Origin: Hyphomicrobiales bacterium
Lineage (GTDB): Bacteria > Pseudomonadota > Alphaproteobacteria > Rhizobiales > Beijerinckiaceae
Length of the DNA stretch: 56,164 nucleotides
NCBI GenBank assembly: GCA_947455455.1
Contig: CANGOE010000008.1
Span: 1 to 56,164 of the forward strand
Direction of reading: 5' to 3'
Shown here: positions 20,395 to 29,307 of the stretch, in pieces
Layout: every line of letters starts with the position of its first letter
How positions within the stretch are numbered: the stretch's first letter is position 1
Translations under genes and position numbers: made by a program
The notes under the pieces: model-generated
Databases searched by the model: none
Told to the model about the DNA's origin: nothing
What the model saw: only the letters and a program-made list of their open reading frames with translations

Positions 20395-20432
20395 AAAGCC
20401 CGCCTTGCATCTTGTGCAGGCGGGCTTTGTTT
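20395..20432. terminator. Bidirectional intrinsic terminator
   Basis: AAAGCCCGCCT (20395-20405) pairs over 11 bp with AGGCGGGCTTT (20418-20428) and is followed by TTTGTTT on the plus strand and by TTTT on the minus strand. It lies between the convergent nlpD-like gene and the AAA ATPase gene, so it can serve both. Confidence 0.88.
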
Positions 20433-20446
20433 ATGGGACCGTGCGG

Positions 20447-21430
20447 TTACGCGTCGAGCTGGCGGCCCATGCGTCCGGCAAGGTCTTGAATGAACTGGAA
20501 CGCCGTACGGCCTGAACGCGAGCCACGCGTGGTCGACCATTCCAGCGCCTGTGCATCGCATTGGGCCTGATCGACATCCAGCCCGTAATGCTTGCAATAG
20601 CCATGCACCATGGCCAGATATTCGTCCTGCGAACATTTGTGGAATCCCAACCACAGACCGAAGCGATCCGACAGGGACACTTTTTCCTCAATCGCCTCAC
20701 CGGGATTGATCGATGTCGATCGTTCGTTATCCATCATATCGCGTGGCAACAAATGGCGGCGGTTGGAGGTCGCGTAAAAAATCACATTGTCGGGGCGGCC
20801 TTCGATGCCGCCTTCCAGCACGGCTTTCAGCGATTTGTAGGAGGTATCGCCGCCATCGAACGACAGATCGTCACAAAAGACAATGAAGCGGCAAGCCGAT
20901 TGCCGCATGATGTTCATGAGATGCGGCAGGCTTTCGATATCCTCACGATGGATTTCAACCAGTTTAAGCGCTTGCGCATTTGGCCATGAAGCGCGCTTGG
21001 CGACCGCTGTCGCATGCGCGGCTTTGACGAGCGACGATTTGCCCATGCCGCGCGCGCCCCACAACAGCGCATTGTTGGCGGGCAAGCCGCGGGCAAAGCG
21101 TTCGGTGTTTTCGATCAGCTGGTCACGCACAGAATCAATGCCCTGCAACAACACCATCTCGACACGGTTGACTTTGCGCACGGGGGCCAGACGAGGCGGG
21201 GAAGGGTGCCAGACAAAGGCATCGGCCGAATCAAGATCGGGGGCTTCTGCGACAGGCGGTGCAAGACGTTCGAGAAGCGCGGCGATTCGGCCCAGCATTG
21301 CAGGCACATCGTGATCGCCCAAACCGGACAAAGAGGCCGATGGTGCGGATTTTTGCGTGTGAATATCGGACATTGGACTGACTTCGACTTTCAAAAGACC
21401 ACGGAGAGCATTTACGGAGCTTTTTGCCAT
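20447..21430 (-). CDS. AAA-type ATPase, DUF815 family
   Basis: A 327-residue P-loop protein. Walker A is GARGMGKSSLVKA (about 124-136) and the Walker B-like strand is FIVFCDDLSF. The family block FYATSNRRHLLPRDM and a C-terminal lid-like region follow. The function of DUF815 ATPases is not established. The ATG at 21430 has AGGG a few bases upstream; MSDIHTQ at 21373 is a shorter alternative. It is divergent from yajC, as in many alphaproteobacteria. Confidence 0.85.
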   Translation of the reverse strand: MAKSSVNALRGLLKVEVSPMSDIHTQKSAPSASLSGLGDHDVPAMLGRIAALLERLAPPVAEAPDLDSADAFVWHPSPPRLAPVRKVNRVEMVLLQGIDSVRDQLIENTERFARGLPANNALLWGARGMGKSSLVKAAHATAVAKRASWPNAQALKLVEIHREDIESLPHLMNIMRQSACRFIVFCDDLSFDGGDTSYKSLKAVLEGGIEGRPDNVIFYATSNRRHLLPRDMMDNERSTSINPGEAIEEKVSLSDRFGLWLGFHKCSQDEYLAMVHGYCKHYGLDVDQAQCDAQALEWSTTRGSRSGRTAFQFIQDLAGRMGRQLDA

Positions 21431-21530
21431 TAACCCTGTTTGACTGTGCCGTCCATCATGTTATCAGTTTTTATCAATGGTTCGGCTTGTTCGTATGTCT
21501 CGGTTTGCGGGCTTTTCAGTCACCAGTGAT

Positions 21531-21558
21531 TTGCAATCGGGGGCGTCCCCGTTATAGT
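21531..21558 (+). promoter_or_regulatory. Candidate promoter of the yajC-secDF operon
   Basis: TTGCAA (21531-21536) and TATAGT (21553-21558) are 16 bases apart, a good fit to a housekeeping sigma factor site. The spacer contains the inverted repeat CGGGG-GCGT-CCCCG. The yajC start is about 54 bp downstream. Confidence 0.5.
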
Positions 21559-21611
21559 CCGCGCCGTTTGCTGGATGTTGTTGCGTCCACACCATCAATG
21601 GAGGTTCTGCT

Positions 21612-21944
21612 TTGTTCACACCCGCTTTTGCCCAGGCTGCCGGCGCACCAGGTGGTACCGATATGCTGATGCAGATCGTGCCTTTCGCGCTGATTTTTGT
21701 GATCATGTATGTGCTGATCATTCGTCCGCAACAAAAGCGCGCGAAGGAACATCAGGCTTTGATTGAAAACGTGCGCCGTGGCGACACCGTGATCATGACC
21801 GGCGGTCTGATCGGCAAGGTGACCAAAGTGGCCGAAGGCCCTGAAATCGAAATCGAAATTGCCGATAACGTCAAGGTTAAGATCATCCGCACGATGATTG
21901 CCGAAGTCCGTTCCAAATCGGAACCCGTGAAGTCCGAGGACTAA
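21612..21944 (+). CDS. yajC: Preprotein translocase subunit YajC
   Basis: A 110-residue single-pass membrane protein, accessory to SecYEG with SecD and SecF. One helix (IVPFALIFVIMYVLIIRPQ) is followed by the typical basic KRAKEHQ stretch and a small beta domain (RGDTVIMTGGLIGKV). The start is a TTG at 21612 with a strong GGAGG seven bases upstream; there is no better ATG. It is first in yajC-secD-secF. Confidence 0.94.
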   Translation: MFTPAFAQAAGAPGGTDMLMQIVPFALIFVIMYVLIIRPQQKRAKEHQALIENVRRGDTVIMTGGLIGKVTKVAEGPEIEIEIADNVKVKIIRTMIAEVRSKSEPVKSED

Positions 21945-21964
21945 TCACCGCTTTGACCCATAAA

Positions 21965-21986
21965 CCTTTCGGGCCAGCCCGAAAGG
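21965..21986 (+). other. Intra-operon hairpin between yajC and secD
   Basis: CCTTTCGGG (21965-21973) pairs perfectly with CCCGAAAGG (21978-21986) around a CCAG loop. It lies 20 bases after the yajC stop and about 36 bases before the secD start. No T run follows, so it is more likely a processing or stability element than a terminator; that is inference. Confidence 0.5.
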
Positions 21987-22022
21987 CCGGATCATCCGCG
22001 CACGACAAGGAACTCTAAAAGC

Positions 22023-23627
22023 ATGATGCGCTTTTCCCGCTTTAAGACTGTTGCGGTTCTTCTGCTCGCGTTGAGCGGATTTCTCTACGCCATGCCGAGC
22101 ATGCTGTCTCCCGACACGCGTGAAGCCATTCGCAAAGGAATTCCTTCTTTTGTTCCGGCTTGGCTGGTGCCGCATCAGGCCATTGTTCTTGGTCTGGATT
22201 TGCAGGGCGGGTCGCATGTGTTGCTGGAAGTGGATACCGCCACCATCATCCGCACACAGGTCAATGGCCTGCGTGATGATGTCCGCCGTATTCTGCGCGA
22301 GGAAAAGATCGCTTTGGCAGGCGGCATCGGCGTGCAGGCCCGTGGTGTCAATGTCCGCGTGACGGACAGCGCCGAGCGTACCCGTCTGATGGGCAAATTG
22401 CGCGAGATGGCTTTGGGTCCGGTTTTGACCCGTGGCACGTCGGCCCCCACGATGGATCTGGTCGAACAGCCCGACGGACTTGTGGTGCTGACCCTCACTG
22501 AAGTCGGTGTCAACGAGAAGGTCCGCAAGGCGCTGGATCAGGCCATCGAAGTGTTGCGCCGTCGCGTGGATGCGCTTGGGACGACCGAACCCAATATCCA
22601 GCGTCAGGGCATCGACCGGATTCTGGTCGAAGTGCCCGGCCTGCAGGATCCACGCAAGTTGAAAGACATTTTGGGTACCACTGCCCAACTCGAATTCCGT
22701 TTTCTGGCAGAAACCGGTGCCGCACCGGGTGATGTTGAAAACATGCCCTTCCAGGAGGGTGGCGGCAACGCTCCCGTTGAAAAGCGCGTGATTGTGCAAG
22801 GCGAGGACTTGATCGACGCGCAACCGGCCTTTGACAGCCGGACCCGTGAACCGATTGTCAATTTCCGCTTCAATGTCCGCGGCTCGCAACGCTTCGGGCA
22901 GGCGACAACCGAAGGTGTCGGCCGTTCGCTGGCTATTGTGCTCGACAAGAAAGTGATTTCGGCTCCTCGTATCCAGACCCCGATTACCGGTGGTTCGGGC
23001 CAGATTTCGGGTCATTTCACCGTCGAAAGCGCCAATAATCTGGCCATTCTGTTGCGGGCAGGGGCTTTGCCTGCGCCACTCACCATCGTGGAAGAGCGCA
23101 CTGTGGGGCCGGGTCTGGGGCAGGATTCGATTGCCGCAGGCAAGCTCGCCTCCTATTGGGCCACTGCTCTTGTCGTTGCTTTGATGATGATCACCTATGG
23201 TCTGTTCGGGGTTTTTGCCAATCTGGCGCTCATCATCCATGTCGTGCTGATTTTTGCGATGATGTCGCTGTTGGGCTCGACCCTGACTTTGCCCGGCATT
23301 GCAGGCATTGTGCTGACCATCGGCACGGCGGTTGATTCCAACGTGCTGATTTACGAGCGTATCCGCGAGGAACACCGTTCGGGCCGATCAATGATTTCGG
23401 CGCTGGAAGCCGGATTTGACCGCGCTTTTGCGACGATTGTCGACTCCAATGTCACCATGTTTCTGGCCGCCGCACTCCTGTTCCTGTTCGGCTCCGGACC
23501 GGTACGCGGTTTCGCCGTGACCATGATTTTGGGCATTATCACCACTGTTGTGACCGCCGTGACCATGACCCGCATGATGATTGCGGTCTGGTACCGTACG
23601 GCGCGTCCCACCCATCTGCCGTTCTGA
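22023..23627 (+). CDS. secD: Protein translocase subunit SecD
   Basis: A 534-residue RND-family protein that uses the proton gradient to help pull secreted proteins out of SecYEG. It has an N-terminal helix, a large periplasmic P1 domain with the family block LGLDLQGGSHVLLEVD, then five more helices. GTAVDSNVLIYERIREE lies in the fourth-helix region. AAGGA is about 10 bases before the ATG. It is followed by secF after 13 bases. Confidence 0.97.
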   Translation: MMRFSRFKTVAVLLLALSGFLYAMPSMLSPDTREAIRKGIPSFVPAWLVPHQAIVLGLDLQGGSHVLLEVDTATIIRTQVNGLRDDVRRILREEKIALAGGIGVQARGVNVRVTDSAERTRLMGKLREMALGPVLTRGTSAPTMDLVEQPDGLVVLTLTEVGVNEKVRKALDQAIEVLRRRVDALGTTEPNIQRQGIDRILVEVPGLQDPRKLKDILGTTAQLEFRFLAETGAAPGDVENMPFQEGGGNAPVEKRVIVQGEDLIDAQPAFDSRTREPIVNFRFNVRGSQRFGQATTEGVGRSLAIVLDKKVISAPRIQTPITGGSGQISGHFTVESANNLAILLRAGALPAPLTIVEERTVGPGLGQDSIAAGKLASYWATALVVALMMITYGLFGVFANLALIIHVVLIFAMMSLLGSTLTLPGIAGIVLTIGTAVDSNVLIYERIREEHRSGRSMISALEAGFDRAFATIVDSNVTMFLAAALLFLFGSGPVRGFAVTMILGIITTVVTAVTMTRMMIAVWYRTARPTHLPF

Positions 23628-23640
23628 GGATCATCAGGCC

Positions 23641-24591
23641 ATGAAACTTCTCCGTATTGTCCCTGATGTCACCACCTTCGGCTTCATGTCGTTCCGGCGG
23701 GTCAGTTTCCCTCTGTCGGCGATCCTGTCGGTTATCTCGGTGGCCGCCTTTTTCATGATCAGCATGAATTTCGGGATCGATTTTACCGGCGGTACGCTGA
23801 TCGAGATGCAGGCACGTCAGGGCAAGGCCGATATTTCGATTGTCCGCGAAGCCGCCAGCGATCTGGCTGTGGGTGAGGTCGAGGTGCAGGAATTCGGCAC
23901 GGCGGGTGGTGTTTCGATCCGTTTCGGTTTGCAACCGGGCGGCGAAAAAGGCCAGCAACAGGTTATGGAACGTGTCAAAAGCATGTTCGAGAAGGATTAC
24001 GAGTTCCGCCGCGTTGAAGTGGTTGGTCCGCGTGTGTCTGGTGAATTGGTCCAATCGGGCACTTTGGGCGTGGTGTTGTCGATTGTTGCCGTGCTGATCT
24101 ATCTGTGGTTCCGGTTCGAGTGGCAGTTTGCCGTCGGTGCTGTCATCGCGACCTTGCATGATCTGGTCCTGACAATCGGATTTTTTGCCATCACCCAAAT
24201 CGAATTCAATATGACCTCGATTGCCGCGATTTTGACGATTGTCGGCTATTCGCTCAATGATACCGTGGTGGTGTTCGACCGGATCCGCGAATTGTTGCGC
24301 CGTTACAAAACCATGCCTGCGGCTGAATTGCTCGATCTGTCGATCAACTCCACTTTGTCGCGCACATTGATGACCTCGGTGGCCACTTCGCTGGCATTGG
24401 TTGCCCTGGTGATCTATGGCGGGGCTGTGATCAAGAGCTTCTCGTGGGCGATGATTTTCGGCGTGGTGATCGGGACTTATTCCTCGATCTTTATTGCGGC
24501 TCCTGTTCTGATCTATCTGGGCGTGCGCAATGCGGGCGAGGCCGAGCAGATCGAAGAGAGCGATACCTCGCTCACAACTCCCAAATCCTGA
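23641..24591 (+). CDS. secF: Protein translocase subunit SecF
   Basis: A 316-residue partner of SecD with six hydrophobic segments. The N-terminal block NFGIDFTGGTLIEMQ and the later block GYSLNDTVVVFDRIRE are diagnostic. The start is the ATG at 23641 (MKLLRIVP). The C-terminal tail is short and acidic. Confidence 0.97.
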   Translation: MKLLRIVPDVTTFGFMSFRRVSFPLSAILSVISVAAFFMISMNFGIDFTGGTLIEMQARQGKADISIVREAASDLAVGEVEVQEFGTAGGVSIRFGLQPGGEKGQQQVMERVKSMFEKDYEFRRVEVVGPRVSGELVQSGTLGVVLSIVAVLIYLWFRFEWQFAVGAVIATLHDLVLTIGFFAITQIEFNMTSIAAILTIVGYSLNDTVVVFDRIRELLRRYKTMPAAELLDLSINSTLSRTLMTSVATSLALVALVIYGGAVIKSFSWAMIFGVVIGTYSSIFIAAPVLIYLGVRNAGEAEQIEESDTSLTTPKS

Positions 24592-24592
24592 T

Positions 24593-24991
24593 ATGGCACA
24601 GTCTGCTGGCGGTCTTGATGCAACCAAAGGCTTTTTGCCCGGACGGCATGTGATCGACAGTTACGGCAATGGCGGTTTCCGCTTCGGCGATATGTCGCAT
24701 AAAGGCTCGATACTGGCTTTGCCTTCGGGCATCCATGCGTGGCCAGTGACCGATTTTTCAGCTGTCACGCGCACCGATTTCGCTCTTGTGATGGCTGAAG
24801 CGGAGCAGATCGATACATTGCTGATCGGCACGGGCGCCGATATGGCCCTGTTGCCCGAAGCCTTGCGCTGGCGGTTGAAAGAGGGCCGGATGGCCGTCGA
24901 TTCGATGAGCACGGGCGCGGCGGCTCGCATTTTCAACATCATGGTCTCCGAAAACCGGCGCGTCGCCGCCGCCTTGATCGCTGTGGCCTAA
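24593..24991 (+). CDS. Mth938-like domain protein (DUF498/DUF598 family)
   Basis: A 132-residue small single-domain protein. It has the family pattern IDSYGNGGFRFGD, LALPSGIHAWPV, LLIGTGADMALLP and VDSMSTGAAARIFNIM. The biochemical role is unknown; human AAMDC and NDUFAF3 are relatives, and NDUFAF3 acts in complex I assembly. It lies one base after secF and just before the NDUFAF6-like gene, so the two may share an operon and possibly a pathway. Confidence 0.85.
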   Translation: MAQSAGGLDATKGFLPGRHVIDSYGNGGFRFGDMSHKGSILALPSGIHAWPVTDFSAVTRTDFALVMAEAEQIDTLLIGTGADMALLPEALRWRLKEGRMAVDSMSTGAAARIFNIMVSENRRVAAALIAVA

Positions 24992-25002
24992 GGGTGTCCG
25001 CG

Positions 25003-25848
25003 ATGCTTGATCCCCATAAGTCGGGTGAATGCGAAGCCCTGTTACAAAACCATGATCCGGATCGCTGGCTGGCCTGCCGGTTTATCCCCGCCCGGCATCG
25101 TGCCGCTGTGATGGCGCTTTATGCTTTCAATGCCGATGTGGCACGGATCCGCTCCGTGATTTCAGAGCCTTTGGCGGGTGAGATGCGCCTGCAATATTGG
25201 CGTGATGTGTTGAACGGACCTGATCAGGACCATGCCAATCCACTGGCTTCAGCCCTCTGGGCTGTTTTGCACCGCTATCAACTGCCCACGGCTCCCTTGC
25301 TCGCACTGCTCGATGCGCGGGTGGACGATTTATACGACGCACCGCCTGTCGATGTGACCGCGCTTGAACTCTATTGCGGCGAGACCTGTTCGGTCCTGTT
25401 TCGTTATGTCACGCTGATACTGGCCGATGGCGAGGAGACCGGTCCGGCCTCACTGTCCGGCATGGCAGGGGTCGCCTATGCCTTGACGGGATTGTTGCGC
25501 GCCAGTGGCTGGCTGGCCGCTGAAGGGCGCGTGGTGATCCCGCAGTCTATGCTGGAGGCCAAAGGAGTGACGGCAGAGGCACTGCGTGATGGATCAGGCG
25601 CCAGCAAAGCATCCGACCTGATCTCGGAACTCGCGGATTTGGCCGCGCGGCGTTTGGACGAAACGCTTGCCGGTCTGCCTGCGATCCCAGCAACGATTCG
25701 TCCCGCTTATGCGCCGCTTGCTCTGGTCCGGCCATGGCTTGCGCGCTTGCAGGGTGTCAATCCCTTGCTGGTTCCGCCTGCCGATGTGCCGCCATGGCAA
25801 AAGCCGTTCCGTCTTTGGCGGGCGGCGGTTTGGGGTCTTTCGCTTTAA
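25003..25848 (+). CDS. Squalene/phytoene synthase-fold protein, NDUFAF6-like
   Basis: A 281-residue trans-prenyltransferase-fold protein. The block [12 protein letters not shown] matches the NDUFAF6 type (AFNxELAxxKD) rather than the DxxxD first Asp-rich motif of true squalene or phytoene synthases; a DDLYD segment is kept later. No carotenoid or hopanoid genes are nearby. I therefore favour an NDUFAF6-like complex I assembly role over terpenoid synthesis, as inference. The ATG at 25003 has AAGGG eight bases upstream. The stop overlaps the convergent trmFO stop. Confidence 0.75.
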   Translation: MLDPHKSGECEALLQNHDPDRWLACRFIPARHRAAVMALYAFNADVARIRSVISEPLAGEMRLQYWRDVLNGPDQDHANPLASALWAVLHRYQLPTAPLLALLDARVDDLYDAPPVDVTALELYCGETCSVLFRYVTLILADGEETGPASLSGMAGVAYALTGLLRASGWLAAEGRVVIPQSMLEAKGVTAEALRDGSGASKASDLISELADLAARRLDETLAGLPAIPATIRPAYAPLALVRPWLARLQGVNPLLVPPADVPPWQKPFRLWRAAVWGLSL

Positions 25849-27242
25849 GCGTTTTGCTCCAGCCAAACGGTCAAATCCTGTTTGGCGCGTTCGGTGATTT
25901 GCAATTTGCGGGCTTTGGATTTTTCCGGCCCTTTGAGGCGTTTGCCATCCGGGCTTTTGACAGGTTCGGTCGGTGGCGGAAACAGCCCGAAATTGATGTT
26001 CATCGGCTGGAACGAGCGCGGACCTGCTTCGATGGTTTCCAGATGTCCGCCGGTGATGTGGTTGAGCAAAGCCCCCAGCGCGGTCGTGACAGGAGGAGAA
26101 GCGGGTGTCCGTCCCAGTCGCTCGGAAGCCGCAAATCGTCCGGCCAGCAGGCCCACCGAGGCGCTTTCGACATAGCCTTCGCAACCGGTGATTTGGCCGG
26201 CAAACCGCCATTGGCTTTTGGCTTTCAGCCGCAACAGCGGATCGAGCAAAGCAGGCGAGTTGAGATAGGTGTTGCGATGCAGACCGCCCAAACGGGCAAA
26301 TTCGGCATTTTCCAGCCCCGGAATCATTTTGAAAATCTGGGCCTGCTCGCCATATTTCAGCTTGGTTTGAAAACCCACCAGATTATAGAGCGTGCCGAGC
26401 TTGTTATCCTGCCGCAATTGCACAATCGCATAGGATTTGACCTGCGGATCACGCGGATTAGTCAGCCCGACCGGTTTCATCGGCCCATGGCGCAGGGTCT
26501 CGCGGCCCCGTTCGGCCATCACTTCGATCGGCAGGCATCCGTCGAAATAGGGCGTGCCTTCCCATTCCTTGAAGCCCACCGCATCACCGGCAATCAGCGC
26601 GTCGACAAAGGCATCATATTGCTCTTTGTTCATCGGGCAGTTGATGTAATCCGCACCATTGCCGCCCGGTCCGACCTTGTCATAACGCGATTGGAACCAG
26701 GCAATATCCATATTGATGCTGTCACGATGGACAATCGGGGCAATCGCATCAAAAAAGGCCAGAGCCTTTTCGTTTGTCACCGATAAAATAGCCTCGGCGA
26801 GAGCGGGCGAGGTCAACGGGCCGGTCGCAATGATCACCTGATCCCAGTCATCAGGTGGTGCGCCTGCCACTTCCTCGCGTGAGATTGTGATCAGCGGATG
26901 GCTTTCAAGATGCGCTGTGACGGCTTGGGCGAAGCCTTCGCGGTCAACCGCCAAAGCCCCGCCGGCAGGCACCTGATTCGCATCCGCCGCCTGCATGATC
27001 AACGAGCCCAGACGGCGCATTTCGTCATGCAACAAACCAACGGCATTGCTTTGGGAATCATCGGACCGGAAGGAATTCGAGCAGACCAATTCGGCCAATT
27101 GGTCGGTCTGGTGCGCTTCTGTGCCACGGTGCGGGCGCATTTCGTGCAGAATCGCCGGAACGCCGCGTTGGGCGATTTGCCAGGCGGCTTCACTGCCCGC
27201 AAGGCCGCCGCCGATGATATGGATGGGCTGATATGTTGTCAT
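25845..27242 (-). CDS. trmFO: FAD/folate-dependent tRNA (uracil-54-C5)-methyltransferase TrmFO
   Basis: About 465 residues. It makes ribothymidine at position 54 of tRNA using methylenetetrahydrofolate and FADH2. The N-terminal FAD loop ([18 protein letters not shown]) and family blocks [30 protein letters not shown] and [11 protein letters not shown] are clear. The start is uncertain: ATG 27242 (MTTYQP) or ATG 27254, neither with a good ribosome binding site. Its last codons overlap the NDUFAF6-like gene by four bases, tail to tail. Confidence 0.95.
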   Translation of the reverse strand: MTTYQPIHIIGGGLAGSEAAWQIAQRGVPAILHEMRPHRGTEAHQTDQLAELVCSNSFRSDDSQSNAVGLLHDEMRRLGSLIMQAADANQVPAGGALAVDREGFAQAVTAHLESHPLITISREEVAGAPPDDWDQVIIATGPLTSPALAEAILSVTNEKALAFFDAIAPIVHRDSINMDIAWFQSRYDKVGPGGNGADYINCPMNKEQYDAFVDALIAGDAVGFKEWEGTPYFDGCLPIEVMAERGRETLRHGPMKPVGLTNPRDPQVKSYAIVQLRQDNKLGTLYNLVGFQTKLKYGEQAQIFKMIPGLENAEFARLGGLHRNTYLNSPALLDPLLRLKAKSQWRFAGQITGCEGYVESASVGLLAGRFAASERLGRTPASPPVTTALGALLNHITGGHLETIEAGPRSFQPMNINFGLFPPPTEPVKSPDGKRLKGPEKSKARKLQITERAKQDLTVWLEQNA

Positions 27243-27300
27243 GCCAAAAGACATAGTGTCATCAGGCTTTGCGGGCAACAGCCAATCTGGGCTGGACAGC

Positions 27301-27336
27301 AAAACGCCCGCCGGACCTAAGTCGGAGCGGGCGCTT
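27301..27336 (-). terminator. Intrinsic terminator after the DUF1127 gene
   Basis: On the minus strand CGCCCGC (27333-27327) pairs with GCGGGCG (27311-27305), followed by TTTT. It lies about 30 bp after the DUF1127 stop codon and upstream of trmFO, so trmFO needs its own promoter or read-through. Confidence 0.75.
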
Positions 27337-27361
27337 TAAGTTATTGATAAACAGGAACGAA

Positions 27362-27520
27362 TTAGACGATGGCGTGCTTGCGGGCCACAAATTCGATATC
27401 GGCGCGGTTGATGCCGAGATCGTTGAGATCGCGGTCAGTCAGGTCCGACAATTCACGGATTGTGGTGCGGTACAGGTACCAGCGGCGGGCGCGTTCGATA
27501 AGGGCATGAATGATCAACAT
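27362..27520 (-). CDS. DUF1127 small protein
   Basis: A 52-residue Arg-rich protein. The family core is RTTIRELSDLTDRDLNDLGI, which ends near the Cys-less C-terminus VARKHAIV. GGAGAG precedes the ATG at 27520 by about six bases. Short DUF1127 proteins in alphaproteobacteria have been linked to carbon, phosphate and RNA metabolism (established for Agrobacterium relatives). Upstream lie two TGC-N3-GCA palindromes (27566-27598), also seen at the phasin gene. Confidence 0.88.
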   Translation of the reverse strand: MLIIHALIERARRWYLYRTTIRELSDLTDRDLNDLGINRADIEFVARKHAIV

Positions 27521-27565
27521 GGGACTCTCCGTCAAGTTGCGGGGTGGAGGACATCCACCGCTCTG

Positions 27566-27598
27566 TTGCATTGCATATACGATAATGTTGCAGTGCAC
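27566..27598. promoter_or_regulatory. Twin TGC-N3-GCA palindromes upstream of the DUF1127 gene
   Basis: TTGCATTGCAT (27566-27576) and TTGCAGTGCAC (27588-27598) are two near-identical inverted repeats with centres 22 bp apart, two helical turns. A possible minus-strand promoter (TTGGAC at 27610-27605, CATTAT 16 bases on) would place the distal site in its spacer. The core matches the candidate operators at the phasin gene. Binding by a PhaR-type repressor is inference. Confidence 0.5.
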
Positions 27599-27706
27599 AG
27601 AAGGTCCAAAGGTCGTATGCAGATATGCGTAAAATGCATGACTGGGCAAAAAATCATCAAAAATTAATGATAATTGCATGACAAACAGGCAGTACACTTT
27701 CAGAAA

Positions 27707-27730
27707 ATGATTTTATATTTTTGAAATCAT
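27707..27730 (-). terminator. AT-rich hairpin after the GNAT gene
   Basis: ATGATTT (27707-27713) pairs with AAATCAT (27724-27730); on the minus strand it is followed by TTTTC. It lies 27 bases after the GNAT stop codon. The stem is AT-rich and weak, so this is a low-confidence terminator. Confidence 0.3.
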
Positions 27731-27756
27731 GTTAAATATCAATATCTTGCGATGAT

Positions 27757-28293
27757 CTATTCTGACTTTTTCCAATCGAACCGTTGTTCGGTTAGGGTGA
27801 TGCCCCAACTGCGGTCCTCGCATTGCTCGGTTAACGAGAATCCAGCTTGTTCATACAACCTGCGGGCAGGGTCGAGCCCCTTGAAGGTGGTCAGCCACGC
27901 ACGGGTGAAGCCTGCCTGAGTGATGAAATCCATGGCTTGGCCGACGAGCAGGCGGCCGATTCCCTGGCCCTGCATCTGCTCGGCCGCGATTACGAATCGG
28001 ATGCGTGCACCGTCCTGTGCCACTGTGGCATGTCCGCCATCAACGGTGATGGAGGCGACGATCCGGTCATGATCGGTCAGGGTCAGCAACAGATCACAGG
28101 CCGGATCATAGCGTTGCACCAGTTCGGCCAAAGCACTGGCCACTTTGGCTTCAAACACCGCGCCCAATCCCCAATGCTTGGCATAATAGCGCCCGTGTTC
28201 CGAGGCCACCCAACCGATCACGCCGGGAAACCAGCCCTTGTGCACCTGCAGGCCGTCATAGGGGCTGGGGAGGGAGGTCAAAGGGTCTGTCAT
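27757..28293 (-). CDS. GNAT family N-acetyltransferase
   Basis: A 178-residue single-domain acetyltransferase. Motif A ([22 protein letters not shown]) binds acetyl-CoA; the C-terminal part has a typical [18 protein letters not shown]. The N-terminal region ([24 protein letters not shown]) resembles the GNAT half of MarR-GNAT proteins. The substrate is unknown. Its ATG overlaps the lipB stop by four bases (ATGA), so the two are translationally coupled. Confidence 0.85.
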   Translation of the reverse strand: MTDPLTSLPSPYDGLQVHKGWFPGVIGWVASEHGRYYAKHWGLGAVFEAKVASALAELVQRYDPACDLLLTLTDHDRIVASITVDGGHATVAQDGARIRFVIAAEQMQGQGIGRLLVGQAMDFITQAGFTRAWLTTFKGLDPARRLYEQAGFSLTEQCEDRSWGITLTEQRFDWKKSE

Positions 28294-29027
28294 GGCTGAT
28301 CACTGCTGAGGGGGCCGAAATGCGGGGTGAAACTGTGGCGCAGGGCCAGATCGAGATCGCTCATCATCACCGGCAGTCCGAGATCGACCAGACTTGTGAC
28401 ACCGAAGCGCGGGTCGGCAACCCCGCAAGGCACGATGCCGCCGAAATGGCCGAGATCGGGTTCGACATTGATGCTGATGCCGTGAAAGGTCACCCATTGA
28501 CGGACGCGGATGCCGATAGCGGCGATTTTATCTTCAAAATCAACGCCTTTGTCGGGGCGTTTGACCCAAACCCCGACCCGATCCTCGCGCCGCTCGCCTC
28601 TGATGTTGAACTGGCCGAGCGTGGCAATGATCCATGCCTCGAGCGTGGCGATGAAGGCCCGCAAATCGGGGCCGCGCTGTCTCAGGTCGAGCATCACATA
28701 GGCGATGCGTTGTCCGGGTCCGTGATAGGTATATTGGCCGCCGCGCCCTGTTTCAAACACCGGAAATTGCGGGTTTTTCATGTCTTCGGGATTGGTGGAT
28801 GTGCCTGCGGTATAGATGCTGGGATGTTCGACCAGCCAGACCAATTCACGTGCCGTTCCGGCAATGATATCGGCCACCCGTTGTTGCATGAATTGCTCGG
28901 CAACTGGATAGGGTGTCAACCCGTCTGTGACCAGCCATTCGACCGGCGCGGCAGACTGTCCCATCAGCACATGCGTGGTGGAATCAAGGCGCGGTGTCGG
29001 TCTGGCTTGTTTTGCTGTTTCGTTCAT
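28290..29027 (-). CDS. lipB: Octanoyl-[acyl-carrier-protein]:protein octanoyltransferase LipB
   Basis: A 245-residue enzyme that moves octanoate from ACP to the lipoyl domains of 2-oxoacid dehydrogenases and GcvH. The acyl-thioester cysteine is C201 in GGIVPCGV and the catalytic lysine is K167 in [24 protein letters not shown] is also present. The ATG at 29027 has AGAAAG upstream. A GNAT gene follows in a four-base overlap. Confidence 0.96.
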   Translation of the reverse strand: MNETAKQARPTPRLDSTTHVLMGQSAAPVEWLVTDGLTPYPVAEQFMQQRVADIIAGTARELVWLVEHPSIYTAGTSTNPEDMKNPQFPVFETGRGGQYTYHGPGQRIAYVMLDLRQRGPDLRAFIATLEAWIIATLGQFNIRGERREDRVGVWVKRPDKGVDFEDKIAAIGIRVRQWVTFHGISINVEPDLGHFGGIVPCGVADPRFGVTSLVDLGLPVMMSDLDLALRHSFTPHFGPLSSDQP

Positions 29028-29220
29028 CTTTCTATTGTCGCTTTCGTACAAGACTCGTCAACCTGAAGCCCGATGAATTGGGGAGCAAAGGCCTTTGGTG
29101 CAGTTTGATTGCCTGATATTGACCAATCTATCACTTCCTGAGCTGTGGTGACTTGTCCTTGCGAAACTGATCTGTTACACGACCCCACGCTTTGATGTGA
29201 TCGAAGCGGGTGTTTGATTT

Positions 29221-29307
29221 GCGGCCATGGCGGAATTGGTAGACGCGCTAGCTTGAGGTGCTAGTCCGGTAACACGGGTGGAGGTTCGAGTCCTCTTGGC
29301 CGCACCA
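29221..29307 (+). tRNA. tRNA-Leu (anticodon GAG)
   Basis: A complete class II tRNA of 87 nt with an encoded CCA. The acceptor arms GCGGCCA and TGGCCGC pair. The anticodon stem CTAGC/GCTAG encloses loop TTGAGGT, which gives anticodon GAG (reads CUC/CUU). A long variable arm (TCCGGTAACACGGG) and a T arm (GAGG-TTCGAGT-CCTC) are present. The 3' end takes part in an unusual inverted repeat with its trailer (29302-29331). Confidence 0.97.

Noticed and set aside
21945-23375. 476-codon minus-strand open frame antisense to secD
   Set aside because: Antisense shadow; SecD on the plus strand has the family motifs.
25003-25848. Carotenoid or hopanoid synthase
   Set aside because: The first Asp-rich motif is absent, the sequence follows the NDUFAF6 type, and no terpenoid genes are near.
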